Part shown: piece by piece, positions 6,901 through 17,563 of the stretch
Layout: each line of letters starts with the position of its first letter
Position numbering within the stretch: the stretch's first letter is position 1
Source of the DNA: Prorocentrum cordatum
Lineage: Eukaryota > Sar > Dinophyceae > Prorocentrales > Prorocentraceae
Assembly: GCA_963575745.1 (NCBI GenBank)
Contig: CAUYUJ010006547.1
Coordinates: forward strand, 22,501-52,896
DNA: 30,396 nucleotides
Direction of reading: 5' to 3'
Translations under genes and position numbers: made by a program
Notes under the pieces: model-generated
Told to the model about the DNA's origin: nothing
The model's input: the letters and a program-made list of their open reading frames with translations, nothing else
Databases searched by the model: none

Positions 6901-7050
6901 ATTCCAACGCCACGGATCGATCTGACTGTTGCGTCTCAGCGATCCTGAACCGTGCCAGAACGCCATTCCTGGAATTTCAACATCGCGAATCAACGTAACT
7001 GTTGCGCCCTCATAATCCTGAGTCCTTCCAAAACACAAAACCATGTCTGG
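6901..7050. repeat. Two diverged ~75-bp tandem units
   Basis: ATTCCAACGCCACGGATC at about 6901 is followed by a related ATTTCAACATCGCGAATC about 75 bp later. Both continue into GACTGTTGCGTC / AACTGTTGCGCC, then ATCCTGA, then CCAgAAC / CCAAAAC. An even older unit may precede them. No gene is visible in 6750-7095. Confidence 0.6.
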
Positions 7051-7095
7051 TACGCTGATCATGGGAATCTGTGAAGCCCTTACAAGTTTTAACAA

Positions 7096-7340
7096 CGAAT
7101 GCGCGCGGCGCCGGGGCGAGAACCACATTTTGAAAAGGAACCGCCCTCAACCCGTGAAGATCTTGCAAATTTTGAATGCGAATGTGCGCAGCGCTAAATC
7201 AAGAGCCACATTTTGAAAACGGCCCGCCCTCAACCAGTGGAACTCTTGCTACTGTTTGACACGAATGTGCGCGGCGCTAAGGCGAGAGACACATTGTGAA
7301 AACGGCACGCCCTACATCTGTGAAGCTGTCGCCATATCTT
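7096..7340. repeat. Three-copy tandem repeat, period 83 bp
   Basis: Units start at 7096, 7179 and 7262 with CGAATGYGCGCRGCGC. Each continues with a GAGA-CACATTNTGAAAA box, then CCGCCCTCAAC or CGCCCTACATC, then GTGRA. The period is exactly 83 bp in both steps although the units differ at many bases. Confidence 0.8.
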
Positions 7341-7518
7341 AAACTTCAGGGTCATGAGTGATGAGGAAGTCTCAGGCGAAACGCGCAGCCCGCCCTAAAA
7401 ACTGGCCTCGGGGTGCGACAGGGAGAAGTTATCCGCCGGCCCCCTTGTGGGGCAACCAGGCTGTAGGCCGAAGCTTCGCAGTTTCCTGTACCAGTTGCAG
7501 CTTCCAGTTTCCACTGTT

Positions 7519-7588
7519 ACAGTTCTGCTTCTTGCTGCTTACTGCTCCTTGTTACAGTTCTGCTTCTTGCTGCTTACTTTTCCTTGTT
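7519..7588. repeat. 35-bp tandem duplication
   Basis: TTACAGTTCTGCTTCTTGCT and the following GCTTACTGCTCCTTG are repeated immediately with two changes (GCTTACTTTTCCTTG). It lies between the 83-bp array and the 72-bp minisatellite. No gene is visible around it. Confidence 0.75.
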
Positions 7589-7690
7589 GATGGACCGCGC
7601 GAGGGGGAGAGGCCCAAAACGGGCATGTGTACCACGCCCTGAGAGTGTGCTCTGAATTGCTGGGGTGGGTAAACAAATTAATTCCCCACC

Positions 7691-8310
7691 ACGCAGATCG
7701 GCGGGGTCAGGGTCCAAAAATAGATGGGATTTGCCACGTGTCAAAAACTCGGTGACACCCTCACGACGATCGGCGGTGTCAGGCTGCAAGTAAAAGGATT
7801 TGCTACATTTCTGGCATTCGGTGGCACCCCTCACGCAGATCGGCGGGGTCAAGGTCCAAAACACAAGGGATTTGCCACATTTCTGAAATTCGGTGGCACC
7901 CCTCACGCAGATCGGCGGCGTCAGGGTTCAAAAATCAAAAGATTTGCTACACTTCTGGCATTCGGTGGCACCCCTCACGCAGATCCGCAGGGTCAGGGTC
8001 CCAAAACACAAAGGATTTGCCACATTTCTGAAATTCGGTGGCACTCCTCACGCAGATCCGCAGGGTCAGGGTCCAAAAGCACATGGGATTTGCCACATTT
8101 CTGGCATTCGGTGGCACCCCTCACGCAGATCGGCAGGGTCAGGGTCCAAAAACATATGGGATTTGCCACATTTCTGGCATTCGGTGGCACCCCTCATGCA
8201 GATCCGCAGGGTCAGGGTCCAAAAACACAAAAGATTTGCCACATTTCTGAAATTCGGTGGCACCCGTGACGATGATCCGTAGGGTCAGGGTCGAAAAACA
8301 AACGGGTCCC
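7691..8310. repeat. Minisatellite, nine units of 70-73 bp
   Basis: Unit starts (ACGCAGATCNGCRGGGTCA) fall at 7691, 7763, 7833, 7905, 7977, 8050, 8123, 8196 and 8269. The rest of the unit is GGGTCCAAAAACACA, GGATTTGCCACATTTCTG and ATTCGGTGGCACCCCTC. Two subtypes differ at CTGGCATTCGG versus CTGAAATTCGG. The first and last units are the most diverged, as expected for array edges. The unit length is mostly not a multiple of three, so the translated repeats in each frame are incidental. Confidence 0.9.
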
Positions 8311-8425
8311 GACACTGCTTCACGGCGGCGCCCAGACCTCATGATTTAGCTTTTGCATCTTCCACTATCCGAGACAAGGGGGCCGGCGGCATGGGGCGAA
8401 GCCCTTACGGATCTATACGGAAAAG

Positions 8426-8475
8426 GAATGGAGGAGGAGGAGGAGGAGGAGGAGGAGGAGGAGGAGGAGGAGGGA
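8426..8475. repeat. (GGA)n microsatellite
   Basis: About 15 GGA triplets leading into purine-rich sequence that grades into the GAT tract at about 8560. Confidence 0.85.
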
Positions 8476-8559
8476 GGAGAGACGAGGGGAAGAGAGGAAA
8501 AGGAGGCAGGAGGCAGAGAGAGAGAGAGATGAGGGAGGGAGGACACAGAGACAGGAGGG

Positions 8560-9418
8560 GGAAGGATGATGAGGAGGATGATGGTGGTGGTGGTGATGCT
8601 GATGCTGATGCTGACGACGATGACGATGGCGATGATGATGACAATGATGGCAACGGTGCTGCTGATGACGATGATGTTGATGATGATTGTGACGATGATG
8701 TCGATGCTGATGATGATGATGATGAATATGATGAGTATGATGATGATGATGATGATTGTGATGATGATGATGATGATGTTGATGGTGATGATGGTGATGC
8801 TGATGGTGCTGGTGCTGGTGCTAATGATGATGCTGGTGGCGATGGCGATGTTGCTGCAGTTGATGATGATGGTGATGATCTTGATGATGATGATGATGAT
8901 AGTGATGATGATGACGATGCTGATGATGTCGATAATGGTGACGATGCTGACGACGATGACGATGACAATGACACTGCCAATGACGATGATGATGATGATG
9001 ATGACGGTGATGATGATGCAGATGATGATGATTGTGATGCTGATGCTGATGATTATATGTGAGTGGTGATGATGGTGGTGGTGGTGATGATAATGATTCT
9101 GACTAGACTGATGCTGATGATGACGATGATGATGAGGAGGAGGATGATGCTGCGGATGATGATGGTGATGCTGATGATGATAATGCTGATGAAGATGTTG
9201 AGGAGGAGGATGCTGATGATGATGCTGATCATGATGATTATGAAGATGATGATGACTATGATGAAGATGATGACGATTATGATGATGAGGATGATGATGC
9301 TGATGATGATGATGCGGCTCATTATGATGCTGATGCTGATGCTGATGCTGATGCTTAAGCTGGTGGTGGTGGTGATGGTTAGGATGATTATGCCGTTCAT
9401 GGTGATGATGATGATGCC

Positions 9419-9482
<64 letters not shown>

Positions 9483-9537
9483 CTGATGCTGATGCTGATG
9501 ATGATGATTATGATGTTGATGATGATGATGATGATGC

Positions 9538-9584
<47 letters not shown>

Positions 9585-9600
9585 ATGGTGGTGGTGGTGA
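8560..9600. repeat. ~1-kb (GAT)n tract with GCT, GGT and GAC variants
   Basis: Over a kilobase made almost wholly of GAT and related triplets (GATGCT, GGTGGT, GACGAT). All three plus frames are open for long stretches, giving poly-Asp, poly-Met and mixed residues, and the minus frames are open too (poly-Ile, poly-Ser). The longest uninterrupted block is near 9413-9480. Open reading follows from the repeat and is not evidence of a gene. Confidence 0.92.
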
Positions 9601-9879
9601 GGATAGCGGGCGCCTGTCCCAGGGCGGCTGGCATGTTTATGTCCCTGCGGTAGCAGGTGAGGGTATACACTTTCTGGCCGCCCCTGGAACGGGTGCTTCC
9701 GATCGCGCGAAACACATGATGCTACTTATACTGCGTTTCGCCCGCTGCTGACGGTGATGATGACGGTGGTGTCGAGGAAGAAGCAAGGATATACGCATAG
9801 ACTTTCGGAGGTCCGCGCGGATCTCGCGGATCCGCGCCGAAGGCCCTCTCCCTGGCGCCGCTGGGGGGGGATCCAGCGC

Positions 9880-10045
9880 CGATCTAAGACATCCGCGCGA
9901 AGCTCCGAAAGCTCATGCTCATGCTGATGCTTCTTCTTGGATGCCCGCTGGGACTCTCCCAGGAACGCATCCCGACAGGGACCTCGAGAGGCGAATCCGG
10001 CCGCGGCGACGGCCGACGGGGCAGCGCCACCAGCATCTCTCCCTC
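9880..10045 (-). CDS. Possible exon with charged helical segment
   Basis: On the minus strand one frame reads DAFLGESQRASKKKHQHEHE and then LSELRADVLDRRW, a Lys/His/Glu-rich helical stretch unlike simple-repeat translation. Upstream in the same frame is an Ala/Gly-rich segment that runs to the TIR-B copy at 10053. The family is not recognised. The position directly beside a TIR-B element, a family that forms two SIAE introns here, is the main reason to note it. No start, stop or second exon could be tied to it. Confidence 0.25.
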
Positions 10046-10052
10046 CTCCGAC

Positions 10053-10402
10053 GATGGAGGCCTCTCAGATGGGGTCGGAGCAGGAGAAGGAGGAGGAGGA
10101 GCAGGAGGAGGAGGAGGAGGAGGAGGAGGAGGGAGGAGGAGGAGGAGGAGGGCGGAGGAGGGCGGAGGAGGGCGGAGGAGGAGGAGAGGGAGAGAGGAGG
10201 AGGAGGGAGGAGGAGGAGGAGGAGGAGGAGGAGGAGGAGTCCGAGGATCGCGCCGAATCGTCGATGCATCAAGGATGCATCTGCGCTGCCGCGGCGACGC
10301 CGGCGACGCATCGGCACCGCCGGCGCGGAGAACACCGGCCTCCACATCGAGCCGCACCGCCGAGGCCTCGGCAATGCGGCGCAATCCCCGCCCCCATCTG
10401 GA
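10053..10402. mobile_element. TIR-B copy carrying an expanded GGA tract
   Basis: The left arm GGAGGCCTCTCAGATGGGGTC is followed by CGGAG, then about 150 bp of GGA/GAG repeats, then GTCCGAGGATCGCGCCG, where the arm resumes. The core has ATGCATC palindromes and CTCCACATCGAGC. The right arm CGGCAATGCGGCGC ends near CCCCATCTGG. The microsatellite sits inside the inverted repeat at a GGAG site. Confidence 0.75.
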
Positions 10403-10726
10403 AGTTTTGCATGATTATGCTCGGTTGAAATTCGATTTCTCGAAACTTGACAGATCGTGAGAGCTCTAGTCTTTTTCCCCATCTTCCACCTTACTTCCGC
10501 TTGTCATATCAATCTCAGGTCGATCGGGTACATACTATTGTCAAAAAGCATCCAGGCGGGATCGGCTGTTAGGGCTTGGTGGTTTCCGGGTCATCACTCG
10601 GGCCTCCGGCGGCCGTCCCGGGGCCATCCGGGCCCCCCCGGAAACCTCTCGACGAGGCGCAGCCGTCGGCAAACCTCCCGAAGCCAGAAAACCTCCAGCA
10701 GCCAACGGAGTCTTCCGAAGACGTCG
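10403..10726. other. Unassigned sequence
   Basis: No recognisable gene or repeat. Short open frames exist on both strands but are proline/arginine-rich and typical of high-GC shadow translation. Confidence 0.3.
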
Positions 10727-10818
10727 GGCTCCACATCGAGCCGCGCCGCCGAGGCCTCGGCAATGCGGCGCGGCCCTCCGACCACGTCTGCTCTGGCCCC
10801 ATCCGGGAGGCCTGGGCC
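10727..10818. mobile_element. Truncated TIR-B copy (right half)
   Basis: It contains the family box GGGCTCCACATCGAGC, then CCGAGGCCTCGGCAATGCGG, GCCCTCCGACCACGTC and the right end CCCCATCCGGGAGGCC. The left arm is missing or too diverged to see. Confidence 0.6.
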
Positions 10819-10898
10819 TGGCGCCCCCGCGCGTGCCCTCTTGTTGCGGGGGCGGCTCGCGGGGACCAGGCGGGCCCCCCCCACAGGGGCCGAAGGTG

Positions 10899-11232
10899 TT
10901 GGGTCGGGCACATCCTCCTACAGGCGGATTCTCGGACGAAAGGTAAAACATAATCAACACATAGATCTAAAAAGGATCAAAAGTACGGTGGGGGGGGCAT
11001 CGGATACGGAAGCAGTGGATAAGGAATCCAGATTCTGGAAGCCAGTGGAACTCCAATCACGGATCGGCAGTGGATATCAGCGCCGCTCTCATCAGATAAG
11101 GAACCCTCCAGGGTCTTAAGCCTCCTGTGCACCTTCCTTAACCAACGCCCCCGCCGTAGGAGGAAAATCGTTCCCAGACTATGTTTTGACTATGATTGAA
11201 TATTCCTCCTGTAGGGGTACACGCCCGACTTA
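10899..11232. mobile_element. TIR-A copy interrupted by another inverted-repeat insert
   Basis: Left end TTGGGTCGGGCACATCCTCC; right end CCTCCTGTAGGGGTACACGC then CCGACTTA. The AT-rich family interior is split at 10985-11157 by a ~173-bp segment with its own short inverted repeat, ACGGTGGGGGGGGC at one end and GCCCCCGCCGT at the other. The host element resumes with ATCGTTCCCAGACTATG. Confidence 0.75.
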
Positions 11233-11378
11233 GCAAAAGTTGGAAGAACGGCAAAAAGCTCAGTCACGATCTTGCATGGCCGGCGTTACGAGCAATGACT
11301 GCAGCGTCGGAGGGGAGGGTTTTTTTCCACTCATGGGCAGAAGGTGCGCCGCTCCGTGGTCGGCGAACCCGTAGGCCT

Positions 11379-11790
11379 TCAGTTTCTGGAGCTGGAGGCT
11401 CTGGCCTTCTGGTGTCTCTGGAGTGCCTGGAAATGCTCAATGTCCTGAAACGGCTTCCCGTCCACAGGGTGAAGACCATTGAGCAACCTCTTTAGGGCCA
11501 TGTACCTGGAGCCACACTTCGGTGGCCCCTTTGCACTCCACCAGAAGGCCTCTGAAAACAAACGTGGCATGATTGCCACATCTCGCACAGAAAACCAGCA
11601 GGCCGTCTCCACAGGTGCCTGCCGAGAGAGCGTGTGAGGAGTGCACTTGTCTGAGGCGCTCGCTAAACTCGCTCGAGAAAGGCTTGCAAGGTTCATTGCA
11701 CCGCCTCGAAACCGCTTCGTCGGAGTGGCTGAAAGAAAAGCAAGCCGCGCATCGCCACTCCACATGTTCAGCTCTTTGCCAGTCATGCAC
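11379..11790 (-). pseudogene. LINE C-terminal zinc-motif region, frameshifted
   Basis: From 11790 the frame reads EHVEWRCAACFSF, then LVFCARCGNHATF and GLLVECKG, a Cys-rich block (CxxC...CxxC...C) seen at the C-terminus of dinoflagellate LINE proteins downstream of RNase H. Near 11520 the protein-like frame changes to MALKRLLNGLHPVDGKPF, the usual closing segment. Two stops separate this piece from the RNase H part. It would assist nucleic-acid binding in an intact element; this is inference. Confidence 0.6.
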
Positions 11791-11820
11791 TAGCTTGAGC
11801 TGAATCTTAACTTATCCTGA

Positions 11821-12470
11821 CTAACGTATTCTATGATTGCGGGGATTGCTTGGCCAAGCCTCTAGCATCCTCGGAATGAACTTAGGAATGCTAGCGGCGT
11901 CCTCCATTTGTCCCTCAAGCAAAAACACCGCCGTCGGATCGAACGACGGATTCATCTGGAGGGCCGACTTAGCAAACTTGTCACACTGCTTGTTAGTATT
12001 GAAAGGCAGACTGTCCTCAGGCCGAACTTTTTCTTCGTCCTGATGTGCTTTAACCTTCAACGCTGCTTTAAGGAAATGCCTGTTGTCACTCCCTAGTGCC
12101 GTGCGAAACGTGCCAGAATACATGTTCCCATAAGATAGCCTAGCAGCCAAAAGTTTGTGAAACCCGCCCAGCACAGCTTTGCAATCAACATGGGCTGTTG
12201 ACTCCTGCGTTAGCATCCGTTGCAAAACAAGGAATCCTAAGTGTTCGGCCGCCTGGGGGGTCTGCGGCAGAGGGGGAACCACAGGGCAAGAGATGACAAC
12301 CTCAAGCTCCTCTTCCCAAGAAAACCCACAGACAGCCCAGGTGGCCCGATCTAAGCATCTGAGCCCCGATCGAGTGCAAGTGCCATCGGAGCCCGTGTGA
12401 GGTCCCAAAGAGCATCTGGCAACTGGCTCCGAAAAATCTACATGTCTTATATTCAGGGAACTCCCTAGCA
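11821..12470 (-). pseudogene. LINE RNase H domain
   Basis: This frame carries the four acidic positions expected of an RNase H fold in order: Asp in GSDGT, Glu in AEHLGF, Asp in HVDCKAV, and Asp in NKQCDKFAK following the KVKAHQDEE loop. RNase H degrades the RNA strand of the DNA/RNA hybrid during retrotransposition. The domain itself is intact, but it is out of frame with the preceding piece (switch at about 12440-12480) and ends at a stop at 11823-11821. Confidence 0.75.
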
Positions 12471-13120
12471 GGCGGTGGGGAACCATCTGGGTCCGCCTCA
12501 GGGTGCGGGAGAACCCCTAACGACACAACTAGATCATGCTCAGCGTGCTCTATACATTTAGCTAACAGGTTCTGGTCTATTAGCTCATTCCTACGGGTCA
12601 CGGCCTCCTCCGCCTGGCAGTGGTACAACCTGCGCGCGAGGGTGTCGCCTGCTTGCCCGCACAGTGGGCAGGAATCCTCTAGGTCATATCCTGCAGAAGC
12701 CGCCCTACTGGTGGCCCAGTAAGCCTGACACAACGCGGCCCTCTGAAGGGCCGCCTGGCCCCCAGACAGTTTCGCTTTTCCAGAGGCGTTCAGGACTCTC
12801 CTAGCGACATCAAGGCACACCCTGGGAACGTTCTGGATCTGTCTGAGACTCTTGGCAGCTTTAATCTCCCAGGTCCTGGTGCAGGCATCCTGAAGCCAGT
12901 GCTCCAGCAACTTGGGCGAAATATCGACTAGCGAGAACAGCTTGCCCTCGTGCGTTTGCAGCACGAAATGCCCTTGAAAGTTCCATCCGATCCTGTCGAG
13001 GGCGGGGGCCGCCGCTGTAACAGGTCCTTGAACTTGACGATGCTTGAGTCCAGAGCGTGGTTCAATGCTCTCCCAGAGTGATTTTAGTTGTCTGATCCCC
13101 AGGGTTCCCATGGGTCCATC
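12440..13120 (-). pseudogene. LINE post-RT linker with Cys/His motif
   Basis: The frame from about 13120 reads GTLGIRQLKSLWESIEP and continues to SCPLCGQAGDTLARRLYHC, a CxxC...HxxxC-like pattern between reverse transcriptase and RNase H, which is where dinoflagellate LINEs often have a short zinc-type motif. It is one base out of phase with the RT piece. The tail after about 12440 (HGLRWHLHSIG) is a shadow of the RNase H frame. Confidence 0.65.
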
Positions 13121-15135
13121 CAGCTTTGCCAATACCTGCGGCCCAAGCCTCCTGAACCCATCGCACCACTGGCGCCATGGCCCACTTGTCAGCTTTGGAC
13201 TCATACAGTGCGAAAGTAACTGATCTGCTGTTGCCTCTACACTTTGGCCCAGTGGCCGATAATTCAATGGCTCTGAGTTGCTCCAAATACTTGTTAGACA
13301 AACATTCAATACATGAGGCAAAAGCTCCAGCAAGCAAGAGCCCACAAGTTACAATGTTACGTGCTCCCTGGCCCGCAACACGGACGAGTTGCCTCAAACG
13401 CGCAGCTCTCTGTTTGACTTTCTGAGTCCTCTTGGCCCTCTTGGTGTCCCTGGAAACGGCAACAGGTTTCCCAGCTCTGAAGTCGGACCCCAAGTTGGTG
13501 GCGATTTGCTGTTGTTTCCCTGCCCAAGACCCTATAGCCTTTAATACGTTCCTGCCGAGCGCTGCAGATGATGCAACCAGAGAACACTTTTCCACAGACA
13601 AGGTGGCGCCCAGCTCATCCTTGATCATTGCGGCAAGCTGCTTGGCGGCCTGCACAATCCACATAAACACGTCCTTGCTCACGCCGAACGCCGTGAGCGA
13701 AAAGTCATCCACATAGAAATGGAAACCTTGGAAGCAGTAGATTATGACATAAACTATGGCGAAATAACATCCCGCCACAATGCCTCTGAAAGCGTACAAA
13801 GCTCTAGATACTGCTCTCTTGTATCCTACAAACCTCGCAGAGCCATGCGCAGCAAGATGGAACTGCAGAAGCGTAGGACTAAAACGTAGCTCTAGGCCTC
13901 TGGCAAGCAACCTGGCTCCCACAAATCGTTCGTAAAGGGAAACCAGGTCCCAAAAGAGGCCCGCAGAGGCATCTCCAGAGGCCTTAGAAGCTTCACTTCT
14001 AACACGCTGCCTCCAAACAACGTCACTAGGAGATCTACCAGGCCCGCAACTGAACCACGGGTGGTCAAACTTGCCCATCCAAGCCCTGGCGTATGATAAC
14101 CTGATCTTCCCAGACACCCTATAGAACATACTGAAGATCCCAATAGTGCGATACCCCTTGGAGGCCGCAGGGAGCAGCGCCATAAGAACCCACTGAAGCT
14201 GAGGCGGGGGCTCTGCTAGGCACTCAGAAATCCAAAGGAGGTATATGAATACTTGTACTCCTCGCTCTGACAGGCAAGACATGTGACGGCAGTGAAAGCC
14301 ATCTAGACTGACTGCTGACCTGGTGGAGTACGTCTTGCTAATGTCCTGCACCGCGGTGACAGATGGCAAAGGCAATGCTGGCTGTACAACGGGCGTGCGA
14401 TGATGAGGCTCAGGTGCGGCCTCCCACAACTTGTCGCATTTGCGGTTATACTCATCAATCAAGGCCTGCACACTGTTAGACCTCACCCCTTCAAACACAA
14501 GTACTTCAGGTTCCCATGTGACCTGTTCTTTACAAAATCGACGTGCTGGGCCCGCTCCTTTGTTAAGTGCATTTGTGACCCAATCTCTCCAACTTCCCCC
14601 GTGCTTGCTGTGGGAGTCTGAAATGACTGCCCTTGCATATCCTACCACCAAGCCAAGTTCTTTCTCAAGCTCGAAGCATAAGTCGTTTCGATTCCCTGGA
14701 TCGAGCCCCAATTGGCAATGCAGATACGAACGAACCCGTCGAGCAATGTCCTGAATAGTCCGAAAACTGTTGCTGGCACTAGCATGCTCTAGCACATGAC
14801 GTGGCTTGGCGGTAGCAAACTTGCGGCAGAGACTGTCTGGATCTCTCGCGCGCTCTGCAACTATGGCCGGCTTGGCGAAGTCCACCAAGCTAAGCAGCTG
14901 GATCATTCGCCTGATACGCGACGCAAGCCAGGAAGGGCCTTGCGCGACTGCTGCGAAACATTTGTGGACTGGATTCCTCTGGACCAGCGGGGCGAGACGT
15001 GGTTTCGGCAGTGATCCTCGAACTCCTGGCCTGGTGAGTTTCGAATTCGTCCGATCCGCAACCCCCCTCTCCGCCTTCTGAGCCCAGTATCGGTACAAAA
15101 CTCCTAAAGTCTCCTCACTCCTGATGGCTTTGTTT
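13080..15135 (-). pseudogene. LINE reverse transcriptase
   Basis: One long open frame of about 700 codons. RT landmarks: TIGIFSMFYRVSGKIRLSYA (finger region), CGPGRSPSDVVWRQ, motif A WDLVSLYE with the catalytic Asp, motif B-like GIVAGCYFAIV, and motif C FYVDDFSL. All three catalytic aspartates are present. The order and wording match RTs of dinoflagellate LINEs. The N-terminal part (from about 15135, GNKAIRSEETLGVLYRYW) links to the endonuclease piece by a frame change at about 15105-15140; the C-terminal end is lost to a frame change at about 13080-13125. Confidence 0.85.
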
Positions 15136-15420
15136 CCCCTGCTAGTCCTTGGAGCGGTAGGAAAAGATCCTCGCAGCGCTCCAACAGCTCCGACCAATCG
15201 ACGGACGAGACTCCAATCTCGTTCTCCTCTGGCAGCTCGCACGACATAGCTGGTACTGTGCCGAACTGTAAAATTCTCACTTGATGCATACTGGTTGGCA
15301 GACCTATGCGCACAGGAAAGTGAGGCCTGCCATGCCAGTCAAAATCTGTTGAAACTGACGTGACGAGTTTAGCCAGCTCTGACTCAACCACCAAATAATC
15401 GATTACCTTTGACTTGCCTT
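15105..15420 (-). pseudogene. LINE endonuclease, C-terminal part
   Basis: The frame gives GKSKVIDYLVVESELAKLV and DFDWHGRPHFPVRIGL: the IDY...V strand and the closing His of the endonuclease/exonuclease/phosphatase fold. It is joined to the upstream piece by a one-base frameshift at about 15405-15425, where the two frames meet inside the same motif. Confidence 0.8.
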
Positions 15421-17403
15421 GACCAACGGGGGCTCTGAAACCAAAACTTGGGCCCCGAGCGCCTCTGAAAACCCAGAGGAGGCCAGGGACTCATGCGGCA
15501 TGTTGAAATCTCCCCCAATGATGAACTGCATGCTTGACGCTTTGCAGTGTGTGGCAACACGCTCCAGGATCTCCAAGTTAGTGACAGAAAGGCCCTCTGA
15601 GATTTTCCCATAGACAGAGACGCAAAGGATACCTGGGGCCCCCGGGAACTCTACCACACATGACAGCGCACGCCCCCGAAAGAGGATACCCTCGGGGGGA
15701 AAGGAAGGCGGCTCAATATTGTAGGCCCCTAGAGTGGCTTCGACGAAGATGGCCACTCCAGATGACACGCCCTCGCCCCCCAGCTCGTTGAGACTGGAAC
15801 GAGACGCGCCAGAAGGGCCCGTGAAACTCGGCGCCCAGAATGACTTCCATCCATTTTTTATGGCCCAAGCACTAGCGGTTCCCAGGGACCATTCGAGAAG
15901 CTTGATCTCCTGAGCAACCAAAACTGCGACCGTGGAATTTTGCAACTCCCCCAGTCTCTGCTTGATGGTACCCCAAGACGAACCATTAAATGTTTCCACC
16001 AGCATAGCTTCCCCACCATCACCAATTCCCCACTCAAGCTGGCTCTGGTCGAAATCAAAATCGCTGTCGGAAAACTCTGTCCTATAATGGCTGAAGTCAC
16101 TATGGTATGCTGTGCTGCATGTGCCTGCATCAGCGCCTGGCTCACAGCGACCTGCAGGCGCTGAACAACATTTGCTACCCTGGCGACCTCCTGGCCGCCT
16201 CAGATGCGTCGTCGTCTGACAAATCCGCGGCTGCACCTCCAGCGCCACGAGGGGGTCTTGACCCGCGATCTCGGCGTTGCCCTTGCCCACTCCAGCCCCT
16301 CGCCCAGCACCAGGACCAGGCGGAGCACGTGGGCCTGCTGGCTTCGGCACAGCTGGCTGCTTGGCGACCGTAGGCCGCGGCGTTGGTGGATGAGATGCAG
16401 GCTTAGGCGGCTGTGACACCGCCGCCTTCGCGAGCTCCTTCTTCTTAGCCCCCCAGGCTGCACGTTTCTCACCTGGCAGGAGTGACTCCAGGATCTCGAG
16501 CTGCTGCTTCTCGAGGCTGGGGCCTTGCTCATCGTCGTCCACTCGCATCTCACGATTGGCCGCCTCCTCAAACTTTTGTGCCAGCTGCCGTGCTGCAGTG
16601 AGCAATTGAGCAATCTCGGCGTCCTGAGGGGCCTTGGCGACCAACGACTCCAGCGATAGTTTGAAGGAGTTGAGGTCACCCAAGTGCGCACGGGCTGTTG
16701 TCGCCCATGAATGTGATTGCTGATCTTCCTCCGTCTTGAGCTGCTTCTCGGCCTCATCGAGCCTCTGCTGCAGCTGCTTGCTGTCATCTCGCATAGTATC
16801 CAGTAGTGATTCCATCTGCCCAATGTACTCAGTATTCTCTTCCAGTTGCTTTCGCAGCTTGTCCACTTTGTCCCGTGCGCGCTTGACTCGAACCGTCGCT
16901 CGATGCACTTGATTGTGGTGGGGCAGGTGCACGGCGGCCTGCTCCTTAAGCTGTGCAAGCTTCTGTCTGGATGCTGAGAGACTCTGCTCGTGACCTGGGA
17001 CGAGCTCGTCAGTAACTGAGCTGGCGTAGGCGATGTACTTCTCCAGAGACTCAATCTGGCTGTGTATCTTATCTGCCGCCACTGTTGTGGCCGCTTGCAA
17101 TTGGTCATCATCCCCATCTCCTTCAGGCTGTAGCAATAGTTTGGCTGGAGGGGTGGCTCCCCCATACCGATTGTGTCAATATTTGAACAACTCTGTCTGC
17201 TTTGCTCCAGCTGCATGTTGGGCTGACGACGCAACTCCGGTTCCTCCTTGATCATTCCCCTTGCCCTTCCTCGGAGGCCAACCGTTTGGCGGCTGAAAGT
17301 TGGCTCCGCAATACTTGCACTGGCGAAAGCCAGAGTCGATAAATACCGAACTGCGAGGGCATTTCTTGCTGCACACCCATTGCCTCGGCCTGCCGCTGAC
17401 CAT
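15403..17403 (-). pseudogene. LINE N-terminus: zinc motif, coiled coil, Pro-rich linker, APE-type endonuclease
   Basis: The likely start is ATG at 17403, about 160 nt after the spliced leader. It opens MVSGRPRQWVCSKKCP and continues to a CKYCGANF knuckle. An in-frame TGA at 17178-17176 then interrupts a frame that otherwise continues. About 110 residues of heptad-like coiled coil follow (SLEKYIAYASS; KLRKQLEENTEY; QQRLDEAEKQL), then a Pro/Ala/Gly linker, then the endonuclease with catalytic Glu in LVAQE, CVSVYG, and GGDFNMP with Asp and Asn. In an intact element this domain nicks target DNA to prime reverse transcription. Confidence 0.85.
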
Positions 17404-17563
17404 AGCTGCTGTGGGCGGGTTGACTCGTAAATGGTGATCTAACTCTGTGGCTGCGGCTGCAGCACTAGGGGAGAAGAACGACAGACAGCCCCCTGGCCAG
17501 GGCAAGGCCACCTGTGGGGGCCGTCAGAAAACTGGTCTCTGTACCACCTCGAGAAATGTTTTA

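Noticed and set aside
7724-8282. Repetitive plus-strand ORFs (HAD-RRGQGPK type) that look like a repeat protein.
   Set aside because: The unit is 70-73 bp, so the frame shifts between units; this is a minisatellite.
8391-9062. Plus-strand ORF with Gly-rich start and a long Asp run.
   Set aside because: All frames are open over the GGA and GAT tracts; there is no non-repeat domain.
16200-17255. 351-codon minus-strand ORF overlapping the LINE N-terminus.
   Set aside because: It is a Ser/Arg-rich shadow of the coiled-coil and linker frame.
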